From assembly GCF_900109115.1 (NCBI RefSeq), contig NZ_FNYV01000001.1, positions 757,003-821,002 of the forward strand: DNA of 64,000 nucleotides, given 5' to 3'. A model generated the notes under the pieces. It ran no database searches. It saw only the letters and a program-made list of their open reading frames with translations, and was not told the DNA's origin. A program made the position numbers and the translations under genes. Source of the DNA: Micromonospora phaseoli. GTDB taxonomy: Bacteria > Actinomycetota > Actinomycetes > Mycobacteriales > Micromonosporaceae. Shown piece after piece: positions 1-9,174 of the stretch (position 1 is the stretch's first letter; every line of letters begins with the position of its first letter).

Positions 1-77
1 AGGCAGGCTCACGGCCGGCCGGTGTAACGCAACCCACCACCGGTGAAACTGTCACAGCTGACTGCTCGACTGGGGCG

Positions 78-899
78 ATGACGAACCAAGACCTGATCCT
101 CGTGCTCGGCGCCACCGGCACGACCGGTCGCCGGGTGGTCAGCCGGCTGCGCGAGGCCGGTCGACCGGTCCGGCCCGCCTCCCGCTCCGGGCCGGCGCGT
201 TTCGACTGGGCCGATCGGCGCACCTGGCGGCCGGCGGTGACCGACGCCACCGCGATCTACCTGATGGCCCCGCACGGGTTGCCGGTGGATTCCGATTTCG
301 TCCGGCTGGCGGCCCAACTCGGGGTGCGCCGGATCGTCCTGCTCTCCAGTCGGGCGATCGAGGCGATGGGCGACGACCGGCTGATGGCCGCGGAGGAGGC
401 GGTACGCGCCTGCGGCGTTGACTGGTCCATCCTGCGGGCCGACTGGTTCGACCAGAACTTCGACGAGGGGGTCTTTCGGGAAGCAGTGCTCGCCGGGGAG
501 ATCGCCATGCCGGTGGGCGATTCCCGACAGTGTTTCGTCGACGCCGACGATATCGCCGACGTCGCCGTCGCCTGCCTCACCGCTGCCGGCCACGCCGGCC
601 GGACGTACGAGATCACCGGGCCGCACGCGCTCTCCTTCGGGGAGGCCGCGGAGATCCTCGCGGACGCCGCCGGTCGCCCGGTGCGTCACCTCGGCGATGC
701 CGACGACTACCGGGCGGCGATGCTTCCGCTCGGCGTGCCGGCCGCACAGGTGCAGGGTGAGATCGCCGCGTTCGCGGCGCTTCGCGACCTGGGCGACGGC
801 CAGCCGACCGACACCGTCGGCCTGGTGACCGGTCACGACCCGAAGAGCTTCCGCGCCTACGCGACCGAGGCGGCTGCCCGCGGCGCCTGGCGCTGCTGA
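78..899 (+). CDS. NmrA-like NAD(P)-binding protein
   Basis: This 273-residue protein has an N-terminal Rossmann fold: the glycine-rich motif LGATGTTGRR lies at about residues 10-19, as in NmrA/NAD(P)H-azoreductase-like atypical short-chain dehydrogenases. There is no YxxxK catalytic pair in the usual place, as in NmrA-type proteins, which act as redox sensors or quinone/NAD(P) reductases. The middle of the protein carries the family pattern of a surface-exposed residue run followed by DADDIADVAVACL (about residues 155-167). The length is typical for the family. The ATG is preceded by a weak purine run (ctggggcg). It is probably cytoplasmic and monocistronic. The specific substrate cannot be told from sequence. 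Confidence 0.85.
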   Translation: MTNQDLILVLGATGTTGRRVVSRLREAGRPVRPASRSGPARFDWADRRTWRPAVTDATAIYLMAPHGLPVDSDFVRLAAQLGVRRIVLLSSRAIEAMGDDRLMAAEEAVRACGVDWSILRADWFDQNFDEGVFREAVLAGEIAMPVGDSRQCFVDADDIADVAVACLTAAGHAGRTYEITGPHALSFGEAAEILADAAGRPVRHLGDADDYRAAMLPLGVPAAQVQGEIAAFAALRDLGDGQPTDTVGLVTGHDPKSFRAYATEAAARGAWRC

Positions 900-1007
900 G
901 CGGGCTACCGCCGCCTCGGTCGCCCAATGCCTCCGGTCGCCGGCTTGCGGGCGCAGGCGGGTGCGGCGGCGACGGTTAGCTGTGGCGGGGCCGGGTAGGT
1001 GGGGGTG

Positions 1008-1271
1008 ATGACGAGATCACAGCCCCGGCGGGCCCGCGGCACGGTCGGTCACGCGTACAGCGCGTTGAACCTGCGGCTCGTGCTGGCCAGCTTCGGGCTC
1101 GTCACCATGATCGCTTTTGCGGTGCTGGCGTTCCGTGCCGATCTGGCCTGGTTGGGTGTCGTCTGTGCCGTCTTCGCGGTGGTTGCCGTCGTCGACCTGA
1201 TCGTCATCCAACGCCGCCGCGCCGCCCGCCGCGCAGAGGAGCCCGGCGCGCGGCACTCGCTCTTCGAGTGA
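1008..1271 (+). CDS. Small two-helix membrane protein (DUF6343-like)
   Basis: An 87-residue protein (90 if the GTG at 999 is used). A short basic N-terminus (RSQPRRARG) is followed by an ALNLRLVLA segment, then two hydrophobic helices at about residues 25-42 and 46-65, and a basic tail. This resembles the actinobacterial DUF6343 family, recalled by general pattern and not searched. The ATG at 1008 sits after a GGTGGGGG purine stretch. Its stop overlaps the alternative GTG of the following aldehyde dehydrogenase ORF, so the two may be co-transcribed. Function unknown. Confidence 0.65.
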   Translation: MTRSQPRRARGTVGHAYSALNLRLVLASFGLVTMIAFAVLAFRADLAWLGVVCAVFAVVAVVDLIVIQRRRAARRAEEPGARHSLFE

Positions 1272-1285
1272 CGGGAGTAGCCCTG

Positions 1286-2698
1286 ATGACCATCGCCACC
1301 ACCAACCCCGTGACCGGCCAGGTGCTCAAGACGTACGAGGCGATGTCCGACGAGCAGCTCGACGGCGCGATCGAACGGACCGACCTGGCGTACCGGCAGC
1401 TGTGCGGCACCACGCTCGAACAGCGGGGGTGGTGGCTGAACACGGTGGCCGACCTGCTGGAGGCGGAGCGGGACGAGATCGCCCGGCTGATGACCACCGA
1501 GATGGGCAAGACGCTCGCCGCCTCGAAGGCCGAGGTGACCAAGTGCGCGGCCGCCTGCCGCTTCTACGCCGAGCGGGCCGTCGAGTTCCTCGCCGACGAA
1601 CCCGCCGACGCCCGGGCGGTCTCCGCCACCCGGGCCTTCGTCCGTTACCAGCCGATCGGGCCGGTGCTGGCGGTGATGCCGTGGAACTTCCCGCTCTGGC
1701 AGGTCATGCGCTTCGCGGCCCCGGCGCTGATGGCCGGCAACACCGGCCTGCTCAAGCACGCCTCCAACGTGCCGCAGACCGCGCTGCTGCTGGAGGACTT
1801 GATCCGCCGCGCGGGCTTTCCCGAGGGCGCCTTCACCACCCTGCTGGTCGGCTCCGACGCGGTGGACCGGATCCTGCGTGATGCCCGGGTGCGGGCCGTG
1901 ACGCTGACCGGCAGCGAGGTCGCCGGCCGGTCGATCGCCCAGATCGCCGGGCGGGAGCTGAAGAAGACCGTGCTGGAGCTGGGCGGCAGCGACCCGTTCG
2001 TGGTGATGCCCTCGGCCGACGTGGAACTCGCCGCCGAGGTCGCCACCACGGCCCGCTGCCAGAACAACGGCCAGTCCTGCATCGCGGCCAAGCGCTTCAT
2101 CGTGCACACCGATGTCTACGACGTCTTCGCCGAGGCGTTCGCGCATCGGATGTCCGCGCTGCGGGTGGGTGACCCGATGGCGGAGGACACCGACGTCGGT
2201 CCGCTGGCCAGCGAGCGGGGCCGCGACGAGGTCGACGCGCAGGTGCGCGACGCGGTCGACAAGGGGGCCACCGTGCTCTGCGGCGGCGAGAAACCCGGCG
2301 GTGCGGGCTGGTTCTATCCGCCGACCGTGGTGGCGGACCTGAACCCGGGGATGCGGATGTGGGCCGAGGAGGTGTTCGGGCCGGTCGCCGGCCTGTACCG
2401 GGTGTCGTCGTACGACGATGCGATCGAGCTGGCCAACGGCACCGCCTTCGGGCTCGGGTCGAACGCGTGGACCCGGGATCCGCAGGAGCAGGAGCGCTTC
2501 GCCACCGACCTGGAGGCCGGTTCCGTCTTCATCAACGGCATGACCACCTCCTACCCCGAGCTGCCCTTCGGCGGGGTGAAGAACTCCGGCTACGGGCGGG
2601 AGCTGTCGGCCCAGGGCATGCACGAGTTCTGCAACGTCAAGACCGTCTGGATGGGGGTGGGCGCGGCCACGGCCGGTGCCGGCGCGCATTCCGAGTAG
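1286..2698 (+). CDS. NAD(P)-dependent aldehyde dehydrogenase, succinate-semialdehyde dehydrogenase type
   Basis: This is a full-length 470-residue ALDH-superfamily enzyme that oxidises an aldehyde to the acid with NAD(P). Visible motifs are the MPWNFPLWQ cofactor/substrate segment (about residues 130-138), the LTGSEVAGR nucleotide-binding loop, the general-base Glu in LELGGSDPF, the catalytic Cys in [12 protein letters not shown] (about residue 265) and the EEVFGPV motif near residue 360. The opening phrase [18 protein letters not shown] and overall pattern are those of GabD/SSADH-like enzymes, so succinate semialdehyde is the likeliest substrate, but no GABA transaminase lies nearby. ATG 1286 is preferred over GTG 1268 because a GGGAG ribosome-binding site lies 6-8 bases upstream. 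Confidence 0.9.
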   Translation: MTIATTNPVTGQVLKTYEAMSDEQLDGAIERTDLAYRQLCGTTLEQRGWWLNTVADLLEAERDEIARLMTTEMGKTLAASKAEVTKCAAACRFYAERAVEFLADEPADARAVSATRAFVRYQPIGPVLAVMPWNFPLWQVMRFAAPALMAGNTGLLKHASNVPQTALLLEDLIRRAGFPEGAFTTLLVGSDAVDRILRDARVRAVTLTGSEVAGRSIAQIAGRELKKTVLELGGSDPFVVMPSADVELAAEVATTARCQNNGQSCIAAKRFIVHTDVYDVFAEAFAHRMSALRVGDPMAEDTDVGPLASERGRDEVDAQVRDAVDKGATVLCGGEKPGGAGWFYPPTVVADLNPGMRMWAEEVFGPVAGLYRVSSYDDAIELANGTAFGLGSNAWTRDPQEQERFATDLEAGSVFINGMTTSYPELPFGGVKNSGYGRELSAQGMHEFCNVKTVWMGVGAATAGAGAHSE

Positions 2699-2700
2699 CC

Positions 2701-2757
2701 CGGCCCCGCCGCTGCACGGGCCGCCCGCCGCTGCACAGACCGGCCCCGCCGCTACGC
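2701..2757 (+). repeat. Three imperfect GC-rich direct repeats
   Basis: Three copies of a 17-base unit close to CGGCCCCGCCGCTGCAC follow the aldehyde dehydrogenase stop with a period of about 20 bases (2701, 2720, 2741). They are not inverted, so they are not an obvious terminator. No function is apparent. Confidence 0.5.
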
Positions 2758-2812
2758 CGGGACGGCTCGGCCGGTGCATAGGGCGGCGTCCAGGTGGGTA
2801 GGGAACCGCGGC

Positions 2813-3781
2813 ATGACGGCGATCGGTTTCCACGCTTCCCACGAGCAGATCCACCCACGTGAGCTGCTGGAGGCGGTGATTCACGCGGAGAGCGTCGGCT
2901 TCGACGCCGCCATGTGCTCCGACCACTTCGCGCCGTGGAGCGAGCGCCAGGGACACTCCGGGTTCGCCTGGTCCTGGCTCGGATCGGCGCTACAGGCCAC
3001 CGGGCTGTCGTTCGGTGTGGTCAACGCGCCCGGGCAGCGCTACCACCCGGCGATCATCGCGCAGGCCATCGGCACCCTGGGCGCGATGTACCCGGGCCGG
3101 TTCTGGGCGGCCCTGGGCTCGGGTGAGGCCGCCAACGAGCACATCACCGGCGACGCCTGGCCGCGCAAGGACGTGCGCAACGCCCGGCTGCGCGAGTGTG
3201 TCGAGATCATCCGTGCCCTGCTGGCCGGCGAGGAGGTCAGCCACGACGGCCTGGTCCGGGTCGACCGGGCCAAGTTGTGGAGCCGTCCGGAGCAGCCACC
3301 GGCGCTGGTCGGTGCGGCGGTCAGCGTCGCCACGGCCCGCTGGTGCGCCGAGTGGGCGGACGGGCTGATCACGGTCAACGCGGCACCCGATCACCTGCGC
3401 CGGATGATCGACGCGTACCGGGAGGCCGGTGGCCGGGGGCCGGTGCATCTGCAGGTGCACCTGAGCTGGGCGCCCGCGCAAGCCGAGGCCGAGGCGATCG
3501 CCTACGACCAGTGGCGCAGCAACGTCTTCGCACCGCCGGTCTGCTGGGACCTGGCGACGCCCGAGCACTTCGACGTGGTCTCCGCCGAGGTGCCGATGTC
3601 CCGGCTCGCCGAGGTGGTCAACATCTCCGCCGACCTGGGCCGGCACGTGGGTTGGCTGGAGGAGTACGTGGAACTCGGCTTCGACCAGATCGCGCTGCAC
3701 CACGTCGGGCAGGAGCAACGACCCTTCCTGGACGCGTTCGGTGAGCAGGTGCTGCCGAAGCTGCGCGGCTCGGCCGGCTGA
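2813..3781 (+). CDS. LLM-class flavin/F420-dependent oxidoreductase (TIGR03885-like)
   Basis: A 322-residue luciferase-like TIM-barrel oxidoreductase. The N-terminus IGFHASHEQIHP, the segment FDAAMCSDHFAPWSE and the loop WAALGSGEAANEHITGD are characteristic of the non-F420-G6PDH branch recorded as TIGR03885, whose cofactor is usually assumed to be FMN or F420. The substrate is unknown. The ORF can extend to a GTG at 2774, but ATG 2813 follows a GTAGGGA purine run and begins exactly where the family consensus begins. It converges on the next gene with only 12 bases between stops. A related but distinct LLM enzyme lies at 52674-53624. Confidence 0.85.
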   Translation: MTAIGFHASHEQIHPRELLEAVIHAESVGFDAAMCSDHFAPWSERQGHSGFAWSWLGSALQATGLSFGVVNAPGQRYHPAIIAQAIGTLGAMYPGRFWAALGSGEAANEHITGDAWPRKDVRNARLRECVEIIRALLAGEEVSHDGLVRVDRAKLWSRPEQPPALVGAAVSVATARWCAEWADGLITVNAAPDHLRRMIDAYREAGGRGPVHLQVHLSWAPAQAEAEAIAYDQWRSNVFAPPVCWDLATPEHFDVVSAEVPMSRLAEVVNISADLGRHVGWLEEYVELGFDQIALHHVGQEQRPFLDAFGEQVLPKLRGSAG

Positions 3782-3793
3782 CCGGCCGGTGGC

Positions 3794-4318
3794 TCAGTCC
3801 AGGCGACGGGCGAGCACCTGACCCGGCCAGGGCGGGCGGCCGGGTCGTTCGACCGTGAACGGCTCGGTGGCGGTGAAGCCCTGCCGCTCGTACCAGCGCA
3901 CCAGCGCGCCGTCGTCGCCCGCGTAGCAGTCCACCCGAAGCAACCGTAGGCCACGCTTCCGGGCCAGGTCGGCGGCGTGCGCCAGCAACCGGCCGCCGAT
4001 CCCGTTCCCGGCGGACGCGCGATCGGTGACCAGCAGGTTCACGTACAGTTCCGGCTCGGTGGCGGGCGGCACGTAGCCGGTCGCCGCGCCCACCACGAGC
4101 GCGCCCACCGGCAGTTCACCCGCCTGCGCCAGCCACAGGCCGCCGCTGGTGACCCAGGCATCGACCTGCGCGACGCGGCGCTGGTCCGTGGATGCGGGTT
4201 CGGTGCCCCACTGGCCGGTACGACCCCGCGCCACCAGCCAGGCGGTGGCGTCGTCGAGCAGCCGCAGCACCGCCGGGGCGTCCGGCGGTCCACCCGGGCG
4301 CAACACGAGATCGTTCAT
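3794..4318 (-). CDS. GNAT-family N-acetyltransferase
   Basis: A 174-residue single-domain GNAT protein. Beta-strand 4 reads ELYVNLLVTDRASAGNGIGGRLL (split across residues about 88-110) and contains the acetyl-CoA pyrophosphate loop NGIGGRLL, a Q/RxxGxG/A variant. This is followed by LRLLRVDCYAGDDGALVRWYERQGF, the usual late GNAT helix with the YERQGF motif. The acceptor substrate cannot be predicted. The start codon has no strong ribosome-binding site. It is separated from the following beta-lactamase-fold gene, read in the same direction, by 25 bases, so the two may form an operon. Confidence 0.85.
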   Translation of the reverse strand: MNDLVLRPGGPPDAPAVLRLLDDATAWLVARGRTGQWGTEPASTDQRRVAQVDAWVTSGGLWLAQAGELPVGALVVGAATGYVPPATEPELYVNLLVTDRASAGNGIGGRLLAHAADLARKRGLRLLRVDCYAGDDGALVRWYERQGFTATEPFTVERPGRPPWPGQVLARRLD

Positions 4319-4343
4319 GCCGCCATGCTGCTACCGCCGGAGG

Positions 4344-5408
4344 TCAGCCGTCCAGGCGAGGGCCGGCCGCGCCGTCCCGCCCGGAGCGAGCGGGCACCGC
4401 GGCGGACACCTCGGCGAGGAGGTCGCCGATGTGGTCGCCCCAGTGGGAGGCGACCACGAGGTCCCGAGCCGGATCGACCCAGAGCAGGTGGCGGCCCATG
4501 TTGCCGCGGGCACAGCGGCCGGTCGCCGGGGCCGCCGACTGGACCCGGCGGGAGTCGTTGCGCCACCACAGGTAGCCGTAGTCGGCGTTGCGGTCGCAGG
4601 GCGCCCAGCAGCGATCGATCCACTCCGCGCTGAGCAACCGCCGGCCCTGCCCGGCTCCCCGCGCCCGGTACAGCTCGCCGACCAGCGCGAGATCGTTCGC
4701 CGAGATCCACATGCCACCGCCCCAGTGCGCTCCGCCGCTGACCACCGGCAGGGTCACCCCGTCCACCGTGACCAGGCTGTCCCGGTAGCCGTGCCAGGAC
4801 CAGTCGGGCGAGCCGCCGAGCGGGTCGAGGACGGCTTCGCGCAGCACGTCCGGCAGCGGTCGGCGCAGCAGCAGGGTCAGTGCCAGGCAGAGCAGATTGA
4901 CCCGTACGTCGTTGTAGGCCCACCCGGCGCCCGGGGCACCCTCGCGTTCGAAGCCCTCGCGTCGGCTCTGCGCGTCGACCTCGGTCGGCTTGCCCCACAG
5001 CTCGCCGATCCATCCGCTGGTCTGCTGCAACAGGTGTTGCCAGGTGATGCCGTGCAGCCGCAGCGCGGCGAGCGTCGGATGGTCGACCGACTCGGTCACC
5101 GGCGCGTCGGGGTCCAGCAGCCCCGCGTCGTACGCCACCCCGGCGACCGTGGCGACCATGCTCTTGGTGCCGCTGAACAGCATTTCGGGGATGGCCGGAT
5201 CGCCCCAGGTGGCGATCACCTCGCCCCGGTGCCGGATCACCCCGCTGGCGCCGGAGCCAGCCAGCAGCGGCCCGGTGACCTCGCGGTGCGACGGATCGCC
5301 GTTCTGCGCTGCCAGATAGGTCGCCATGTCCGCGATGCCGGCGGTGACCCGGGTGGCCTGACGCCGTACCGCCGACCGGACCCTGTCCAGGTCCACCGAT
5401 GCACCCAT
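4344..5408 (-). CDS. Serine hydrolase of the class C beta-lactamase fold
   Basis: A 354-residue penicillin-binding-protein/class C beta-lactamase-fold protein (EstB/AmpC-like). The nucleophile motif SxxK is seen as SGTKS (about residue 70). The second motif is YND in GWAYNDVRVN, where many members have YxN, and the third region is HWGGGMW in place of KTG. These departures suggest an esterase or D-amino-acid hydrolase rather than a true beta-lactamase. No signal peptide is seen from ATG 5408. A longer frame to 5480 exists but would run into the terminator hairpin of the upstream GH9 gene. It probably forms a pair with the acetyltransferase downstream. Confidence 0.8.
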   Translation of the reverse strand: MGASVDLDRVRSAVRRQATRVTAGIADMATYLAAQNGDPSHREVTGPLLAGSGASGVIRHRGEVIATWGDPAIPEMLFSGTKSMVATVAGVAYDAGLLDPDAPVTESVDHPTLAALRLHGITWQHLLQQTSGWIGELWGKPTEVDAQSRREGFEREGAPGAGWAYNDVRVNLLCLALTLLLRRPLPDVLREAVLDPLGGSPDWSWHGYRDSLVTVDGVTLPVVSGGAHWGGGMWISANDLALVGELYRARGAGQGRRLLSAEWIDRCWAPCDRNADYGYLWWRNDSRRVQSAAPATGRCARGNMGRHLLWVDPARDLVVASHWGDHIGDLLAEVSAAVPARSGRDGAAGPRLDG

Positions 5409-5486
5409 GGACCGGACCCTATGCGCTGGGTCCGTCCCCCGGGCGTCCCGGCCGGCAGTGACCTCCCGCACAGTCGGCACCCTCGA

Positions 5487-5543
5487 TGACCAAGAAGTTC
5501 TGGTCCGGATCCGTCAGGAATCCGGACCAGAACTTCTTGGTCA
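5487..5543 (-). terminator. 24-bp perfect hairpin after the GH9 cellulase gene
   Basis: Arms 5487-5510 and 5520-5543 are perfectly complementary over 24 bp around a 9-base loop. It lies 59 bases beyond the GH9 stop codon on the minus strand. There is no T-run on that side, which is common for actinobacterial terminators. On the plus strand ACTTATT follows. Confidence 0.8.
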
Positions 5544-5601
5544 ACTTATTGGGGTGGGGGCCGGGTGGGGTGCCGGTCGCCGACGGCACCCCACCCGGGG
5601 A

Positions 5602-8211
5602 TCAGGACGCGGCGCAGGGTGCGCCGTTGACGGTGATCAGGTGGGGTGCGGGGTTCGCGCCGCCGGCGGTGGTGGCGTTGAAACCGAACATCACCGAGCC
5701 ACCCGGGTTGATCCGCGAGTTGTACGACTCGCTCTTCGCGGTCACCGTGGCCCCGGACTGCGTCACGTCGGCCATCCACGCCTCGCGCACCTTGGCGTCA
5801 CCGGTGAAGGCGAACCGGGCGGTCCAGCCGTTGACCGTGGCGGTGCCGGTGTTGCGAATGTTCACCTGGGCGGTGAAGCCGGTGCCGCCCTGCCACGAGC
5901 CGTAGTTGGTGTACGACACCGTGCAGGTGGGCGCCGGCACCGCACCGGAGTCGCCCTGGTCCGCCAGGAACGAAGCGATCCAGGCCAGCGCGGAGTTCCA
6001 GTTGATCGCCACCTCGTTGGTCGAGTACGAGGCGATGTCGTCGACGAAGCAGAACATCGGCGCGCAGCCGGCGAGCAGCTGCTCGACGAACGGGTCCTGG
6101 AGGGCGGCGTTCGGTCCGCCGGCGATCGAGCCGGCCGGTGGCTTCGGCATGCTCGGGTCGAGCTGGTAGCCGAAGATCCGGCTGTGCTGGTTCTCTGCCG
6201 CGTGCTCGCCCCACCCGGTGACGTACGAGATGTTCAGCGCGTTGCGGCCGAGGATGTAGTCCATGGCCTGCACCGCGCCGTCGCGGTACTTCGCCGCACC
6301 GGTCAGGTCGAAGGCGGTGGCCAGCACGACGGCGTTGTTGATGACGTTGCTGTTGCCGCCCCAGAAGTAGCTGTTCGCGTCGCCGGGCATGGGCAGCCCG
6401 TACGCCTGCCCGCGGATCTCGGCGAGGTAGCCGTCGGCGGCGGCGGTGACCGACGCCCGGACCCGGGCCAGTTCGGCGGCCGGCAGCCCGTTGGGCACGG
6501 TCGCCAGGTCGAGGCGGCCCAGCGCGGCCACGCTCTGCCAGCCGAAGCCGCGGGCGTCGAAGACGTCGCCGGTGTGGTGCGGCGAGGCGGTCAGGTCGGT
6601 CAGGTAGGTGCGCTCGCCGGTGGTCAGGTACAGCTCGGCGGCCGCCCAGTAGAACTCGTCGGTGACGTTGGTGTCGTCGTACGGGCCGCCGCCGTTGCCG
6701 GTCGACGGGGCGTACCGGGCCGGGTTGGCCTTGGCCGCCGCGTAGGCGGTCTTCGCCGCGCTGCCGCAGCGCTGCGCGAACTCCTTGTCGTAGGGGGCGA
6801 ACAGCCGGGCGCACTGGGCGGCGACGGCGGCCAGGTTCAGGGTGGCTGCGGTGGACGGCGGGTGCAGCTCGCGCGGCTCCGGGTCGTCCTCGGGCTGCAT
6901 CGGCAGGCCGGTCCAGTTCCGGTCGTGGATCTTGTGGTGGGCCATCCCGGCCAGCGGCTTGCCGGCCGGCACCTGCATCCGCAGCAGGAACTCCAGCTCC
7001 CAGCGGGCCTCGTCGAGGATGTCCGGCACCCCGTTGTCCCGCTCGGGCAGCCGCAGCGTGCCGTCGCCGAGGTCGGCGCCGAACCCGGCCGTGGCGGCGT
7101 TCTTGGTCCGCTCGAAGGTGCTCAGCAGCTGGTAGGTGGCGATACCGCCGTTGACCACGTACTTGCCGTGGTCACCGGCGTCGTACCAGCCGCCGCGCAC
7201 GTCGAGGCGGTAGTCGCAGGTCCCGGCGACACACGGCACGTCGGTGTCGCCCTGGTTCGGGGCGACGCCCAGGTGACCGGCCGGGCGGGCGTACTCCTCA
7301 CCAACCAGGTCACCGTCGATCTCGATGCCGCTGCGCTGGATGTAGAAGAACTGCAACGCGTCCGAACGGAGCTGGTCGTAGAGCGTGCCGGAGATGTCGA
7401 ACGGGTGGCTGACCTCGCCGTCCACGGCCAGCGTCAGCCCTCGACCCGGGGTGCGGTACGACGAGAAGTCCACCGAGTGCACGTTCTGCGCCGACGCCGG
7501 GTCGACCCCGCGGGCAGTGGTGGTGCCGCTGGCCAGCACGGCACCCGAGGCGGCGTGCAGCTTCCACGGCAGCGCCTCGGTCGCCTCGGTGACCACCGTG
7601 GCGTTCTTCGGTCCGCCGGGCAGGTAACCGACCTGGTTCACCCGGACCCGGGGGCCGGTGTCCGGCACGTACGGCTCGGGCGGGTTGCCGCCACGCAGCG
7701 AGATGTTGTCCAGGCAGACGGTCCGCGGCTCGGCGCTACCGCCGACCTGGAAGATCAGCTGGGCGCGGCTGTCGTCGGTCGGAGCGACGAAGGTGCGCTC
7801 GACGCGCTGCTGGGTCGGTGTCGCGGCGGCGGTGACCGAGTAGTAGCCGGTGTAGGGCTCGCTGCCGAGTTGCAGCACGGCGGCTACCGGACCACCGGGG
7901 GTGGAGGTGACGTCGAAGCCGAGGGTGTACTCGGCGCCGGCGATCAGCGGAAGCGCGTCGTGGCCGATGCCGGCGTCCCAGGGGTTGGCCAGGCCACCGG
8001 CCACGGTGGCGCAGAGCTGGCCGTCGACCACGCCGAGGGAATTGGTGCCGTAGGAGAACCAGGGCGACGAGCCCTCGCTGAAGTCACCGTTGCGGATCTG
8101 TTCGGGTGCGTCGGCGGGTGGATCGGCGAAAGCGGTGCCGGCACTTACGCCGACCAGCGCCACGGCGGTCGCTGCGGCTAGCACCGCGAGGCGACGTCGG
8201 GATGGCGTCAC
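5602..8211 (-). CDS. Secreted GH9 cellulase with N-terminal CBM4/9 and C-terminal CBM2
   Basis: An 869-residue multidomain cellulase. After a Sec signal peptide (VTPSRRRLAVLAAATAVAL.., cleavage near TAFA|D) come a CBM4/9-like beta-sandwich (NGDFSEGSSPWF to VCLDNISL, about residues 40-175), an Ig-like CelD_N domain (RVRVNQVGYLPG, about 190-285), the GH9 catalytic domain (about 300-745) and a CBM2 cellulose-binding module (CTVSYTNYGSW to the end). Catalytic landmarks are GGWYDAGDHGKYV (nucleophile Asp pair), NQHSRIFG and SYSTNEVAINWNS (acid Glu). It would cleave beta-1,4-glucan outside the cell. GTG 8211 is chosen because GGAAGGA lies 7-8 bases upstream; ATG 8244 and ATG 8259 are alternatives. 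A CebR/CelR-type palindrome lies 65 bases upstream. Confidence 0.93.
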   Translation of the reverse strand: MTPSRRRLAVLAAATAVALVGVSAGTAFADPPADAPEQIRNGDFSEGSSPWFSYGTNSLGVVDGQLCATVAGGLANPWDAGIGHDALPLIAGAEYTLGFDVTSTPGGPVAAVLQLGSEPYTGYYSVTAAATPTQQRVERTFVAPTDDSRAQLIFQVGGSAEPRTVCLDNISLRGGNPPEPYVPDTGPRVRVNQVGYLPGGPKNATVVTEATEALPWKLHAASGAVLASGTTTARGVDPASAQNVHSVDFSSYRTPGRGLTLAVDGEVSHPFDISGTLYDQLRSDALQFFYIQRSGIEIDGDLVGEEYARPAGHLGVAPNQGDTDVPCVAGTCDYRLDVRGGWYDAGDHGKYVVNGGIATYQLLSTFERTKNAATAGFGADLGDGTLRLPERDNGVPDILDEARWELEFLLRMQVPAGKPLAGMAHHKIHDRNWTGLPMQPEDDPEPRELHPPSTAATLNLAAVAAQCARLFAPYDKEFAQRCGSAAKTAYAAAKANPARYAPSTGNGGGPYDDTNVTDEFYWAAAELYLTTGERTYLTDLTASPHHTGDVFDARGFGWQSVAALGRLDLATVPNGLPAAELARVRASVTAAADGYLAEIRGQAYGLPMPGDANSYFWGGNSNVINNAVVLATAFDLTGAAKYRDGAVQAMDYILGRNALNISYVTGWGEHAAENQHSRIFGYQLDPSMPKPPAGSIAGGPNAALQDPFVEQLLAGCAPMFCFVDDIASYSTNEVAINWNSALAWIASFLADQGDSGAVPAPTCTVSYTNYGSWQGGTGFTAQVNIRNTGTATVNGWTARFAFTGDAKVREAWMADVTQSGATVTAKSESYNSRINPGGSVMFGFNATTAGGANPAPHLITVNGAPCAAS

Positions 8212-8275
8212 GGGGGAGTCCTTCCGACGAGCGGGACGGAACATTCGAGGTGGGGGCATGGTGGGGGCATGAGAG

Positions 8276-8291
8276 CTGGGAGCGCTCCCAG
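8276..8291. promoter_or_regulatory. CebR/CelR-type operator upstream of GH9 cellulase
   Basis: The 16-base perfect palindrome CTGGGAGCGCTCCCAG contains exactly TGGGAGCGCTCCCA, the established binding site of the LacI-family repressors CebR (Streptomyces) and CelR (Thermobifida), which are released by cellobiose. It lies 65 bases upstream of the GH9 start codon. No cebR-like gene is in the window, so the repressor would act in trans. Confidence 0.85.
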
Positions 8292-8442
8292 GTAACGGGC
8301 ATGTTTCCAGGGTGGACAGGCCGTGTCAATCGATTCCACCCGATGGGCTTCGGGTCGGCGGGCAGTGAGATTTGCCGCGCCACGCCGGGTGGTCCTGATC
8401 TCCTAGAGACAACTGAGCCCTTCTCCTGGCAGGCTGCGTGCC

Positions 8443-9171
8443 ATGACCCTGAAGCTTCGTTCCGCCGGGACGAGCGACCGTGGGCTGATCCGCAGCGGCA
8501 ACCAGGACGCGCTGCACGCCGGCAGCTGGCTAGTCGCGGTCGCAGACGGCATGGGCGGCATGGCCGCGGGCGACCTGGCGAGCGCGATAGCCATCGAGGC
8601 GGTGGCGCCGCTGGACGTGGCCACACCCGAGGACGCGTTGGTCGCCGCGTTGCAGAGCGGCATCCAGCTGGCCACCAACCGGATCCGCCAGGCGGTCGCC
8701 GAGGACCCGCAGCGGCAGGGGATGGGCACCACGCTGACCGCGTTGCTGTTCGCGCGTACCGGAAGCTGCCTGGCGTTGGCCCACGTGGGCGACTCCCGGG
8801 CCTACCTGTTCCGCGAGGGTGTACTCAAGCAGATCACCCGGGACGACACCTTCGTGCAGATGCTCGTCGACCAGGGATTGATCACCCCGGACCAGGCCGG
8901 CAGTCACCCCCGCCGGGCCGTGGTCACCCAGGCGTTGCAGGGCGACGAGGTCTCTCCGACGTACGCGACGATGGTGCCCCGGGCCGGCGACCGTTGGCTG
9001 CTGTGCAGCGACGGGCTGTCCAACGTGGTGCGGGCCGAGACGCTTTCCGAGGTGCTGGCCGGCCACCCGGACCGGGAGGCGTGCACCCGGGCGCTGATCG
9101 ACCTGGCGCTGCGGGCCGGCGGCCCGGACAACATCACCGTGGTCGTCGCGGACGTGGCCGACGAGCCGTGA
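8443..9171 (+). CDS. PP2C-family serine/threonine protein phosphatase
   Basis: A 242-residue stand-alone PP2C (PPM) phosphatase domain. Metal- and phosphate-binding motifs are all visible: RSGNQDAL, VADGMGGMAAGD, GMGTTLTALL, HVGDSRAYLFR, LCSDGLSNVV and GGPDNITVVV. It would dephosphorylate Ser/Thr phosphoproteins made by PknB-type kinases using Mn or Mg. Unlike PstP it has no C-terminal transmembrane helix, so it is a soluble cytosolic enzyme. No kinase or FHA gene is adjacent. It converges on hrpB with 3 bases between stops. Confidence 0.9.
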   Translation: MTLKLRSAGTSDRGLIRSGNQDALHAGSWLVAVADGMGGMAAGDLASAIAIEAVAPLDVATPEDALVAALQSGIQLATNRIRQAVAEDPQRQGMGTTLTALLFARTGSCLALAHVGDSRAYLFREGVLKQITRDDTFVQMLVDQGLITPDQAGSHPRRAVVTQALQGDEVSPTYATMVPRAGDRWLLCSDGLSNVVRAETLSEVLAGHPDREACTRALIDLALRAGGPDNITVVVADVADEP

Positions 9172-9174
9172 CGC

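Noticed and set aside
5407..8181. A 924-codon open frame on the plus strand
   Set aside because: It is antisense to the GH9 gene, whose domains and catalytic motifs are intact. The plus frame has repetitive Gly/Val/Arg composition with no domain. High GC gives long spurious frames.
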